DNA from: JACCXG01 sp963785755 | GTDB lineage: Bacteria > Acidobacteriota > Vicinamibacteria > Vicinamibacterales > 2-12-FULL-66-21 | Assembly: GCA_963785755.1 (NCBI GenBank) | Contig: CAWAXG010000050.1 | Span: 62,001 to 126,000, forward strand | Direction of reading: 5' to 3' | Length of the DNA: 64,000 nt | Shown here: positions 1 through 10,788 of the stretch, piece after piece | Position numbering within the stretch: position 1 is the stretch's first letter | Layout of the letters: the number at the start of each line of letters is the position of its first letter | Position numbers and translations under genes: made by a program | Notes under the pieces: generated by a model | The model's database searches: none | What the model was told of the DNA's origin: nothing | Seen by the model: only the letters and a program-made list of their open reading frames with translations

Positions 1-2654
1 TCGAGGACGCGACGGCCGGCATCGCCCTGTACCTGGACGCGGCGGTCGTCGGCCAGCCGGCCGGCCGGGACGCCGATCCGCGTCACCGGCGTCGCTCGAC
101 ACGCGCTACGCCCAGCGGACGCTGCGGATCGCCGAGGCCGACATCGTCGACCTCGGGCGACCGGCGCCTCCCGGACGGCGCCGGTCACCGCGACCGGTGC
201 GACGCGGCCGAGCCGCTCGAGGGCCGGCGGCTGGCCGTCGAGGGCACGCCGCTGAGCGGGCCGCGACGAGCTCGCGCGACGGGCTCGCGGTCTCGATCGA
301 CGACGGCAGCGGTCCGCTCCGCGTGGTCGTCGCGCCCGACGGCCCTCGGCGGCCGGACCTCGACGACGGGCGACGACGTCCGGCGCGTCGGCACCGCTCG
401 GCCAGCGCGACAGCGCCGGGACCGGCACGTCCGGCTACCGCCTGTACGTGACCCGGGCCGTCGACCTCGCGATCGTGCCGCCGCCGACGCCGACCCCGAC
501 CGCCGACCCCGACGCCCGACGCCGACGCCCACGCCCGACGCTCGACGCCGAGCCCGTCGCCGACGCCACGCCGACCGCCGACCCCACGCCATCGCCGTCG
601 CCCGACCGCGACGCCCGTCGCCGAGCTCGACCGGCGTCTGACCGATCGCCGCGGCCCGCGCCGCCGCCGTCGGGGCGACCGTCGACCGTCCGCGGCGTCG
701 TCACCGCCGAGGCCGGTCGGCTCGGGACGCCGCCGCTGATCGCCATCCAGGACGCGACCGGCGGGATCGTCGTCAAGCTGCCCGACGACGCCTCGCGCCC
801 CGCCCGCGGCGCGCGTCGTCGAGGTGCCGGGCCGCTCGCCGACCCGTACGGCCAGCTCGAGGTCCGACCCGGCATCGACCGGCGTCGCTGCCATCGTCGG
901 GACCGGCGGCGCTGCCGCGCGCCGGTCGTCCGTCGGCGTCCTCGAGCGAGGCGACCGAGGGCCGGCTCGTGACGATCATCGGCATCGGTCGTCGACCAAG
1001 CCGACCAAGGCGACCAGCGGCGACCTGTCGTTCGACGCTCGAGACCGCGGACGGCGACCGGTCCGGGTCGCCGCCGATGCCTCGAGCGGCTGTCGACCAC
1101 GACGCGTCCCGGTCGGGTCGACGCTACCGGCTCGTCGGCGTCGTCGGCCAGCGGGCGATCGCGCAAGGGCGCCCTCGACGGCTACCGGCTGTGGGTGCGC
1201 GACCCGGCGCGACCTCGTCCGGCTGGCCGCCCCGCCGAGCCCGGGCCCGACGCCGACGCCCGAGCGCGTCGACCGCCGGCCGACGCCGCGACCGACCAAG
1301 CGGCCGCGACCGCACCGTCGTCCTGACCATCGCCGCAGCGCTCTCGAGACGACGGACCGCGACGTCCGCGTCCAGGGCGTGGTCACGGCCGGCGCCGACC
1401 TGCTCGACGCGAGCGGCCGCCGGATCGTCGTCCAGGACGCGACGCGGCGCGATCGAGGTCCTGCTGCCCGACCGGACGGCCGCCCCGGCCGTCGGCGCCC
1501 GGATCGAGGCGACCGGCGCGATCGGGGCGGCCTACGGCGCGCCGCGCCTGCGCGCCACCGACGGTCGAGCGGCTCGGGACCGGGACCATGCCCGCGCCCG
1601 CTCGTCGTCCGCGGCGCCCTCACGGACGCCCACGCCTGGCGGCTGGTGACCGTCCAGGGTCGCGTCGACGACACCACGAAGCTCGGCGATCGGATCGCGC
1701 GCCGAGGTCGTCGTCGGGTCGCAGCGGGTCGTCGTCGTCGCCCAGCCGGGCGCCGGCATCGACCGCGGCCGACCTGCCCGAGGGCGCGCACGCGTCGACG
1801 GTCACCGGCATCGTCCGCCGCGCCTACCCGAACGCCACGCGACCGGCGCCCGAGCGTCCTGCCGCGCATCGCCGGCCGACGTCCGACGACTCGGCACCGG
1901 CACCGCGGCGCGGCACGGCGGCGGCCGCGGCGCCGGCGCGGCACGAGCGGCGACGGCCGCCGGCCGGCGGCGGCGCGACGCGGCACGCGGCGTCCGGCCG
2001 CGCCATCGGCGTCGCGGACGCCGACCTCGTCGACCTCGCGGCCGATCGTCGGGCACGACCGTGCGCGTCGGCGGTCTCGTCGAGGACCTGCGGCCCGACG
2101 GCTTCACGCTCGACGACGGCACGGCCGTCGGCACGGTCGTCCTGACCGGCGAGGCCGCGGACCTGCTCGCCGCTCATCGAGCCGGGCGACGCGATCAACG
2201 TCGATCGGCACGCGTCGAGGCCCGCGACGGCGTGCTTCGTCGTGGTCGTCGACGACCCGGCCGCGGTCGTCCTCGGCGCCGACCTCGGGCGACCCGGCGA
2301 GCGCCACCGGCGAGCCCGACGCCGTCGGCCGCCGGCGACCGGCCGCCGCGGCCGATCCGCGCCGCCGGCTTCGGCGACCCGATCGCCGGCTTGCCGGGGG
2401 CCGGCGCCGGGCTGGCGTCGATGCTCCTGGTCGGCATCGCGTCGGTCGCCGTGACCGTCGCTCCGGCGTCGCCACGCGCGGCGTCTGCTCGGCAGGGTCG
2501 GGTGGCCGGCCGGCTGGCCAGCTCGTCGGTCCCGGGCCGGCCGGCGACGGCCCGCCGGCGGCGCCCGGCCGACCCGCGGGGGCTGAGCGTGGCGCTGAGC
2601 GTGGGCCTGAGCGTGGCCCACGCACGGCGACGAGCGCGCGTCCACTCGGCTTGA
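1..2654 (+). CDS. Multi-domain OB-fold-like surface protein, 5' truncated and heavily frameshifted
   Basis: No single frame is open, but the plus strand read across frames gives about six similar modules of 60-80 residues. Near 690-870 and 1370-1560 are pairs such as VRGVVTAEAG...IQDATGGIVVKLPDD...PYGQLEVRP and VQGVVTAGAD...IVVQDAT...IEVLLPD, the pattern of small OB-fold domains found in secreted bacterial proteins. Modules are separated by Pro/Thr/Asp-rich linkers (PTPTPTAD type, about 480-620 and 1240-1290). A hydrophobic stretch near 2400-2470 (LASMLLVGIASVAVTV) is probably a C-terminal membrane anchor. The start lies before the window, and the stop near 2654 is only a best guess because of frameshifts. 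A surface or extracytoplasmic protein of unknown function is the safest reading. Confidence 0.45.
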
Positions 2655-2730
2655 CGCTCGTGAGAATCGCGGGACTATCCTCGGCCGAGTTTCGCGCCAG
2701 CGAAGCACGCCACACGAACGAGGAGAGGTC

Positions 2731-3640
2731 TTGCCGAACGCGGATACCCGCGTCGAAACCCCCGCGATCGCAGGATCGCGATCCCCGAAGGGGACCGGCA
2801 GTACCACATCGGACTCGGCCCGGGCGACCTGGCCGAGTACATCCTCCTCCCCGGTGACCAGGATCGGACCACCCGGATCGCCGCGCGCTTCGACTCGATC
2901 GAGATGGAGCACCGGCACCGCGAGTTCGCGTCGGCCACCGGGACGTACCGGGGCCAGCGGGTCTCGGTCGTGTCGACCGGGCATCGGCACGGACAACGTC
3001 GAGATCGCGGTGGCGGAGATCCTGGCGATCACGGAACGGCCCACCTTCATCCGGGTCGGCTCGTGCGGCGCGCTCCAGCCGGAGATGGACCTGGGCGACC
3101 TGGCCATCACCACCGGCGCGGTCCGTCTCGAGTCGACGACGAGCTACTTCGTCCACGATGGGTTCCCCGCGGTCGCCGACTACGAGGCGGTCGTGGCCCT
3201 CATCGAGGCCGCGGAGCGGCTCGGTCACCGGTACCACGTCGGGTTGACGGCGACGGCACCCGGGTTCTTCGGCGCGCAGGGGCGCCCGATCCCGCAGTTG
3301 CCCATCCGCTACCCTGACCTCGCGGAGGACATGGCGCGCCAGCGCGTCATGAACTTCGAGATGGAGGCGTCGGCCCTCCTCGTCCTCGCCTCGCTCGCGC
3401 GATGTCGGGCCGGCGTCGTCTGTGCGGTGTACGCCAATCGGACGACCGGCGAGTTCATCGGTGGACCGGACAAGGATGCGGCCGAAGCGGCGTGCGTCGA
3501 GACGGGGCTCGAAAGCCTCCTCGTCCTCGCCGAGATGGATGCCCAGAAACGGGCAGCATCGACGGACCGCTGGCGGCCGTCGCTGTGGACCGAACGCGAA
3601 CCAGGACCGAGTCGCGGATGCGGGACAGGGGTTCCCGTGA
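2731..3640 (+). CDS. Uridine phosphorylase family protein (frameshifted)
   Basis: The reconstructed protein has the nucleoside phosphorylase I layout. It opens with IGLGPGDLAEYILLPGD and REFASATGTYRG, followed by GIGTDNVEIAVAEIL and RVGSCGALQPEMDLGDLAI (phosphate/ribose site) and then VMNFEMEASALLVLA, with the Glu-Met-Glu ribose-binding motif. These enzymes cleave uridine with phosphate to uracil and ribose-1-phosphate in the cytosol. Frameshifts lie near 2770 and 2975 (an extra base before the GIGTDN segment). One more extra base after 3573 would bring the reading to the TGA at 3638-3640. The TTG at 2731 follows a GAGGAGAGG ribosome-binding site. Family assignment is firm; exact ends are not. 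Confidence 0.8.
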
Positions 3641-3668
3641 CGCTTCGCGCACGTGAAGGAGGAGCCCG

Positions 3669-3809
3669 ATGGCTGAGGCCTACTGCGTCAAGGACAAGAA
3701 GAAGGTCGAAGTCCAGAACCCGCAGCAGATCACGATGAAGAACGGCAAGCCGGCGCTCCAGGGCACCTGCCCGAAGTGCGGCGGCAAGGTGTTCAAGATC
3801 GGCGGCTGA
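3669..3809 (+). CDS. DUF5679-like small zinc-ribbon protein
   Basis: A 46-residue protein with no frameshift, starting at ATG behind a clear AAGGAGG site at 3656-3662. It begins MAEAYCVKDKKKVEVQNP and ends CPKCGGKVFKIGG. One CxxC pair at the C-terminus and a single Cys near residue 6 suggest a small zinc-binding ribbon, as in DUF5679 proteins seen in Chloroflexota and Actinobacteria. Its function is unknown. It sits between the nucleoside phosphorylase and a strong hairpin terminator, so it is probably the last gene of that transcript. Confidence 0.75.
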   Translation: MAEAYCVKDKKKVEVQNPQQITMKNGKPALQGTCPKCGGKVFKIGG

Positions 3810-3837
3810 CCGCCCGACCTTCTCGAACCAAGCGACG

Positions 3838-3866
3838 GAGCCCCCGTCGGTCGACGACGGGGGCTC
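3838..3866 (+). terminator. Intrinsic-type hairpin terminator
   Basis: A perfect 12-bp stem (GAGCCCCCGTCG / CGACGGGGGCTC) encloses a 5-base loop 28 bases after the DUF5679 stop. The following tract (GTTCC) is poor in T, as is common in very GC-rich genomes. It separates the nucleoside phosphorylase unit from gap. Confidence 0.7.
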
Positions 3867-4027
3867 GTTCCATGTCCGGGTCGCGCGACCCGGCGTCGGC
3901 CGGCAGCCGCTCGCAACCCGGCCCGCAAGGTTCGGTCCGACGACGTCGGGTACGATGGGGCGCCGCAACGTGTGACCCACATCGCCCGGCCGACCACCGG
4001 CTCCGGGTGCGTCCAGGAGGACCTCCC

Positions 4028-5049
<1,022 letters not shown>

Positions 5050-5101
5050 CCCGGACCCCGCCCGGCGACCACGTCGCCGCCACCGTCAACCGGAGCCGGA
5101 C

Positions 5102-6311
5102 ATGGACAAGCTGACCATCCGCGACGCGGACGTCGCCGGCAAGCGCGTCTTCGTGCGCGTCGACTTCAACGTGCCCCTGGCGGACGGCAAGGTCAGCGAC
5201 GACTCGCGCGTCCGCGCCGCCCTGCCCGACCATCACCCCCTGCTCCAGGCGGGCGCCAGGGTCATCCTGGCCAGCCACCTCGGCCGGCCCGACGGCAAGG
5301 TCATGGACAGCCTGCGGCTGCGGCCGGTCGGCCAGCGCCTGTCCGAGCTGCTGCGCCGCAACGTGCCGGTGACCGGCGACGCCCTGGGCATCGGCACGGA
5401 GGACGCCATCAAGCGCCTGCGCGCCGGCGAGGTCCTGCTCCTCGAGAACCTGCGCTTCCATGCCGAGGAGGAGGCCAACGACCCGGCCTTCGCGGCGACC
5501 CTCGCCAGCTACGCCGACGTGTACGTCAACGACGCGTTCGGGACCGCCCACCGGGCGCACGCCTCGACGGTCGGCGTCGCCCAAGCTCCTGCCGGCCTAC
5601 GCCGGGCTGCTCATGGAGCGCGAGATCGCCGCCCTGTCGAACCTCATGGAGTCGCCCGGCCCGGCCGTTCGCCGCGATCCTCGGCGGGGCCAAGGTCAGC
5701 GACAAGATCAAGGTCATCGACAACCTGCTCAAGAAGGTCGACCTGCTCATCCTGGGCGGGGGCATGGCCAACACGTTCCTGCTCGCCCAGGGCAAGGCCA
5801 TCGGCAAGAGCCTGGCCGAGCCCGACCGGGTCGAGGACGCCCGGCGCATCCTGGCCACGGCCGAGAAGCACGGCGTCCGGATCGTCCTGCCGGTCGACGT
5901 CATCGTGGCCAAGGAGGTCACCCGCGGGACGCGAGTACAAGACGCTGCCGGCCGAGAAGATCCCGGCCAGCTGGCACATCGTCGACCTGGGCAAGGCCTC
6001 GCCAGGACCTCATCGTCGAGGCCCTCGCCGACGCGAAGACCGTGTTCTGGAACGGCCCCCTGGGCGTGTTCGAGATCCCCTCGTTCGCCCACGGCACGAA
6101 CGCCGTCGCCCGGATGCTGGCCGACGCCGCCGATGCCGGCGCGACGGTCGTGGTCGGTGGCGGCGACTCGGTGGCGGCCATCGTCCAGCAGGGCCTGGCC
6201 GACCGGATGACCCACATCTCGACCGGCGGCGGCGCGTCGCTGGAGTTCCTCGAAGGCCGGGAGCTGCCCGGCGTGACCGTCCTGCTCGATCGAACGGAGA
6301 CGCCCGCGTGA
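5102..6311 (+). CDS. pgk: Phosphoglycerate kinase (four +1 frameshifts)
   Basis: Transfers phosphate from 1,3-bisphosphoglycerate to ADP. Diagnostic segments are FVRVDFNVPLADGKVSDDSR near the start, LASHLGRPDGKV, LLENLRFHAEEEAND, ILGGAKVSDKIKVIDNL, NGPLGVFEIPSFAHGT, and the C-terminal VVVGGGDSVAAI and ISTGGGASLEFLEG. Extra single bases near 5582, 5664, 5932 and 6003 break the frame. Removing them gives about 401 residues, the normal family length. The stop TGA overlaps the eno GTG start (GTGA at 6308-6311), so the two are translationally coupled. Confidence 0.93.
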
Positions 6312-7617
6312 CGACCATCGACTTCATCGACGCCCGCGAGATCCTCGACTCGCGCGGCAACCCGACGGTCGAGGTCGACGTCGTCCTCGCCGACGGCTCG
6401 GTCGGGCGGGCGGCGGTGCCGAGCGGGCGCGTCGACCGGCGCCCACGAGGCGGTCGAGCTGCGCGACGGCGACGCGAGCCGCTACGGCGGCAAGGGCGTG
6501 CTGACCGCCGTCCGCAACGTGACCGAGCGGATCGCGCCCGAGCTGCTCGGGCTGGACGCCGCCGACCAGGCCGGCATCGACGACTTCCTCATCGACCTCG
6601 ACGGGACGCCCGAACAAGGCCGAGCTCGGGGCCAACGCGCATCCTCGGCGTGTCGCTGGCCTGCGCCCACGCCGCGGCCGCGTCGTACGACCTGCCCCTC
6701 TACCGCTACCTCGGCGGGGTCGGCGCCCGGACCCTGCCGGTCCCGATGTTCAACATCCTCAACGGCGGCAAGCACGCCCAGGACTCGACCGACTTCCAGG
6801 AGTTCATGGTCATGCCCGTCGGCGTCGACACGTTCAGCGAGGCGCTGCGCGCCGGCTCCGAGGTCTTCGGCGCGCTGCGCTCGATCCTCCACGACCAGGG
6901 CTTCGCCACCGGTCAGGGCGACGAGGGCGGCTTCGCCCCGTCGCTGGCCTCCAACGAGGCGGCCGTCGAGGTCATCCTCACGGCCATCGAGCAGGCCGGC
7001 TACCGGCCCGGCGAGGACGTCGCCATCGCCCTCGACCCGGCCACGACCGAGCTCGTCGAGGAGGGCAGCGGCGCGCGACGGCCAGCCGACCCGCTACGTC
7101 CTGGCCAAGGAAGGCCGGACCCTCGAGAGCGGCGAGCTCGTCGACCTGTGGGCCGACTGGGCCAGCCGCTACCCGATCGTCTCGATCGAGGACGGCCTGG
7201 CCGAGGACGACTGGCTCGGCTGGCAGCTCCTGACCGAGCGCCTGGGCGAGACGGTCCAGCTCGTCGGCGACGACCTGTTCGTCACCAACACGCAGCGCAT
7301 CGCCCGCGGCCTGGAGCTGGGCGCCGCCAACAGCGTGCTCATCAAGCTCAACCAGATCGGCACCCTGACCGAGACGATCGAGGCCATCGAGCTGGCGCGC
7401 TCGCGCCGGCTGGTCGGCGGTCGTGTCGCATCGCTCCGGCGAGACCGAGGACACGACCATCGCCGACCTCGTCGTGGCCATGGGCACGGGCCAGATCAAG
7501 ACCGGCGCCCCGTCGCGCTCGGAGCGCGTGGCCAAGTACAACCGGCTGCTGCGCATCGAGGGCGAGCTCGGCGACGCGGCGCGCTATCCCGGCCGGGCGG
7601 CGCTGTCGACGCGATGA
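6308..7617 (+). CDS. eno: Enolase (five +1 frameshifts)
   Basis: Converts 2-phosphoglycerate to phosphoenolpyruvate. The N-terminus IDFIDAREILDSRGNPTVEVDV is typical. Later come DFQEFMVMPVG, the catalytic-loop region TGQGDEGGFAP, metal-binding SIEDGLAEDDW and GDDLFVTN, IKLNQIGTLTET with the catalytic Lys, and SHRSGETEDTTIADL. Extra bases near 6429, 6614, 6640, 7074 and 7421 account for all frame changes and give about 434 residues. Start is GTG overlapping the pgk stop. The stop overlaps the next ATG (ATGA at 7614-7617). Confidence 0.93.
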
Positions 7618-8173
7618 ACCGGTTCGTCGACCGGGGGGCCATCACCGCCGCCTACGTCGGCATCGGCATGGCGGTCACGGTCGCCATCAGCTTCCTGCTG
7701 ATCATCCCCATCGAGCCCGTCGTCTGGCTGCTGGCCCTGCCCGTCCGGGCTGCTCATCGGCTACTACGCCAACCAGCGCTCCGGACGCGGGCCGGGGCCG
7801 TGGCGGCGGCTCCTCGTCAACGCGTTGCTCGCCGCGTTCGCCACCGGCCTGACCATGGCCCTCCTGCTGCTCGGCGTGAAGGCCCTCTTCTTCTTCGCCG
7901 ACAACGGCTATCGCGATCCCGGGCTGGGCGGGCCGATCGTGTGCTCGTCGGGCGCCGGAGTGCGTCTACTTCCGCTACCTCGAGATCGAGGGCCGCGGGA
8001 GCTGACTCGAGGCGGCCGGCGTGACCGACGTCGACGCGTTCACGAGCTTCTACTGGTCGCAGCAGTTCCAGGCCGCCGGGCTGATCCTCGTCCTGACGAC
8101 CATCGGTGGCGCCGGCGGCGCGGCGGTCTATGGCGTGACCCGGCCCAAGCGGACGACCCCGGCCACGGCATGA
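7614..8173 (+). CDS. Membrane protein of unknown function, frameshifted and with an in-frame TGA
   Basis: Starts MNRFVDRGAITAAYVGIGMAVTVAISFLLIIPIEP and has about four hydrophobic segments: residues 11-35, 42-55, a strong one at LLAAFATGLTMALLLLG, and a C-terminal one around ILVLTTIGGAGGAAVY. Extra bases near 7750 and 7960 shift the frame. In the third frame a TGA at 8003-8005 interrupts the reading (GRGS-stop-LEAAGV); downstream coding quality continues to the stop at 8171-8173. A GTG at 8021 could restart translation. ATGA overlaps on both sides place it in the pgk-eno transcript. I do not recognise the family. Confidence 0.6.
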
Positions 8174-8926
8174 CCCGGCGGGCCGCCGCCCTCGCCGCGC
8201 TCGCGATCATCGGCCTGCTCGCGGCCGGCTGCGGGACGACGGCCCCGACCCCGGCCGGCGATCCCGGCGACTTCATGGACGTCCCGGGCATCGGCCCGAC
8301 GCGCATCGACGTGCCCGCGCCCGAGCGGCGTCGCCAGCGCGCCGTGCGACGACGATCCGCTCCCGCCGTCGAGCGACGAGACGACGGCCGAGCGCGTGGC
8401 GGCCCTGCGCGCCGCCGGCCTGTTCGCCGACCGCGAGGGCGTCAGCGACGCCGACCTGGCCGCCGAGATCGACCAGAAGATCGCAGGCGCTGTGGGGCGA
8501 GGACCTGCCGCCCGACGATCCGATGCGCGACCTCGCCGTCGCCGAGCAGGACGCGGCCCGGGTGCTGTGGATCGACCTGGAGGCCGACGTCGCCGCGGGC
8601 AACGAGGTCTACGTCGCGACCATCGAGCAGCTCGAGGGGGTCGGCGTCGGCGCGTTCGAGCCGGCCGGGGTCAGCGAGACCTGGGCCGCCGAGGAGGGGC
8701 CGATCACCGGTCGGCTTCGATCTTCGGCGGCGCGCACCACGAGCTCCAGCCGGCCTACCTCGAGGACTGGATCGACCCGGGCATCCTCGTCGGCATCAAC
8801 GCGCTCATCGCCGACAGCGGCCGGCGCTTCGAGCTGTACCGGGCGTTCGACCAGTCGGCGGTCGTGCTCGCCCTCACCGACGCCGAGCGCCAGGCCCTCG
8901 AAGCGCGCGGCTGGTGCTTCGAGTAG
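8170..8926 (+). CDS. Putative lipoprotein of unknown function (frameshifted)
   Basis: The N-terminus MTRRAAALAALAIIGLLAAGCGTT is a lipoprotein signal with lipobox LAAGC (Cys about residue 21). The mature part reads, across several frame changes, as a mostly helical acidic domain (TAERVAALRAAGLFADREGVSDADLAAEID; DPMRDLAVAEQDAARVLW; YLEDWIDPGILVGINALIADSGRRFELYRAF; ALTDAERQALEARGWCFE). It overlaps the membrane protein upstream by ATGA and ends the glycolytic transcript before convergent rpsT. No catalytic motif is visible and I do not recognise it. Confidence 0.55.
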
Positions 8927-8989
8927 CGCCGGGAATGACGACGCCCCGGCGGTCGCCGGGGCGGTCGATGACGGCGGAGACGTGAGCGA

Positions 8990-9683
8990 CTAGCTCTTGT
9001 CCGCGGCCTTCTTCGGTCGTGGTCTTGCTGGCGGTCGCCTTGGTCGGCGGTCGCCTTGGTCGCGTCGTCTTGGCTCGGCGGTGGCCTTGGTCGCGGTCGC
9101 CTTGGTCGTCGTCTTGGCGGCAGCCTTGGGCTTGGTCGCTCGACGCGGCCTTGGCCGGCTTGGCCGGCGCGGCCGGAGCCTCGGTCGTGGCGGCGCTCGC
9201 GGCGGCGGCCGCGGCGGCAGCCTCCGCGCGGGCCGTCTTGCTCAGGGCGGCGCGGGCCTTGCCGGCGGCCGTCTGGGCGCCCTTGGCCTTGGCCGACTTG
9301 CCGGCGGCGATGCGGGCCTTGGCGGCCTTGGCCGCGGCGGCCTTGCTGGTCTGCTTGGTGACGTGGCCCGAGGTCTGGACGTGGGCCCCACCGAGGGCGG
9401 CGTTGACCTTGCGGACCAGGCGCGACTTGCGGCGCGCGGCGGCGTTCGGGTGGATGGCGCCGGCCTTGGCCGCGCGATCGAGCGCCGAGAGGGCGTCAGC
9501 GAGGGCGACGGCGGGATCCTGCCCCTCGACCGGGGTGGCGGCGAGGGTGAGGGCCTTGGCGACGTAGGTCTTGGCGGCCGTGCGGCGCGGGCCCAGGACC
9601 TCGTGGCGGCGCGCCGCCTGACGGACGCGCTTGAGACCCGACGGGGTGCGGGCACCCGACCAGGTGCGGGGCGTCTTGGCCAA
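8990..9683 (-). CDS. rpsT: 30S ribosomal protein S20 with a long Lys/Ala/Thr-rich C-terminal tail
   Basis: The N-terminal ~100 residues are bS20: AKTPRTWSGARTPSGLKRVRQ, ARRHEVLGPRRTAAKTYVAKAL and KAGAIHPNAAARRKSRLVRKVNAALGG, matching the conserved H(K/P)NxAxRxKSR core that binds 16S rRNA. The TTG start at 9683 is preceded by GAGG. Beyond the S20 fold the frame runs on for roughly 130 more residues of Ala/Lys/Thr low complexity (AAAKAAKARIAAGKSAKAKGAQ, then repeated TKATA units), ending at a TAG after KKAADKS once a few extra bases are removed. Ordinary S20 is 85-100 residues, so the histone-H1-like tail is unusual. It is convergent with the lipoprotein and divergent from the EamA transporter. 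Confidence 0.85.
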
Positions 9684-9822
9684 CGGGCGAACCTCAGTGG
9701 TGTGGGGATGGGCGATCGGTCGTGAAGGCACCGCGACGCGAAGTGAGCGCCGGGCGCGAACGCGGATGGTAGCACAGGGTGCCCGTCGCACCCAAGGCCC
9801 GTCGACCCGGCACACTTCGCCG

Positions 9823-10763
9823 GTGATCGCGATCATCGGTGGCCTGGGCGCCGCCATCTGCTGGGCGGTGGCCACCGTCGCGTCGTCCCGCTCGAGCCGG
9901 ATGATCGGGTCCCGGGTGGTGCTCGCCTGGATCATGATCGTGGGCACGATCGTGGGCCTGCCGCTGGCCCTGGCGAGCGGCGTCCCGACGGCACATCCCG
10001 CCGGAGGCACCGGTCCTCCTGCTCGTCGCCGGTCTGGCCTACTCGGGCGGCCTGTACGTCGCGTACCGAGCGCTGGTCATCGGCAAGGTCAGCATCGTCG
10101 CCCCCATCGTCGCGACCGAGGGCGCCCTGGCCGCGGTCCTGGCGGTCGTCCTCGGCGATCCGCTCGGTGTCGCAGGCCGGGCTCATCCTCGCGCTCATCG
10201 CCGTCGGCGTCGTCCTGTCGTCGATCGAGCCGGCCCGACCGGACGTCCCGGCCGGGACCATCGAGCTGGCCGCGGATGCCCTCGACGGACCGGCGCCGCC
10301 CGGCCCCCCCGTGCCCGCGGATGCCGCGCCGCGTGCCGGGGAGCATCCCGCGCGAGGCGATCATCCTGTCGATCGCTCGCCGCGGCGATCTTCGCGGTCG
10401 GGCTCGTGGCCAGCGGCAAGGCGGCGGTCCTCGTGCCGCCCGTCTGGGTCGCCCTCACGGCGCGTCTGGTCGGGCTCGTCGTCGTCGCCCTGCCGCTGCT
10501 GCTCCAGCGACGGCTGACCCTGACCCGGGTCGCCGCGCCGCTGGTCATCCTGTCCGGGCATCGGCGAGATGATCGGCTCGACCCTGTCGGCGTGGGGGGC
10601 CACCGACAGCATCGCGGTCGTCGCCGTCCTCGGCTCGCAGTTCGCGGCCATCGCCGCGGTCCTGGCCTTCGTCCTGTTCGGCGAGCGTCTGTCGCGCATG
10701 CAGCTCATCGGCGTCGTGCTCATCGTCGTCGGGGTGACCCTCCTCGCCGCGGTCGGCGCCTGA
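9823..10763 (+). CDS. EamA/DMT-family transporter (frameshifted)
   Basis: An integral membrane protein with the ten-helix DMT pattern in two halves: AIIGGLGAAICWAVATVASS opens the first EamA repeat, LLLVAGLAYSGGLYVAYRALVIG and PIVATEGALAAVLAVVLGD follow. A Pro/Ala-rich loop (about 10,210-10,350) leads to the second repeat with ILSGIGEMIGSTLSAWGA and FAAIAAVLAFVLFGERLSRMQLIGVVLIVVGVTLLA. The FGExL motif before the last helix is typical. Extra bases occur near 9990, 10,170, 10,370 and 10,557. GTG at 9823 is the best start. Substrate cannot be told; members export metabolites or amino acids. Confidence 0.75.
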
Positions 10764-10788
10764 GCGCCAGCCGGTACACTCCCGCACC

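Noticed and set aside
106..2857. Long overlapping Arg/Pro-rich open frames on both strands.
   Set aside because: They are artefacts of very high GC; composition is Arg/Ala/Pro low complexity with no domain pattern except the plus-strand OB-like modules.
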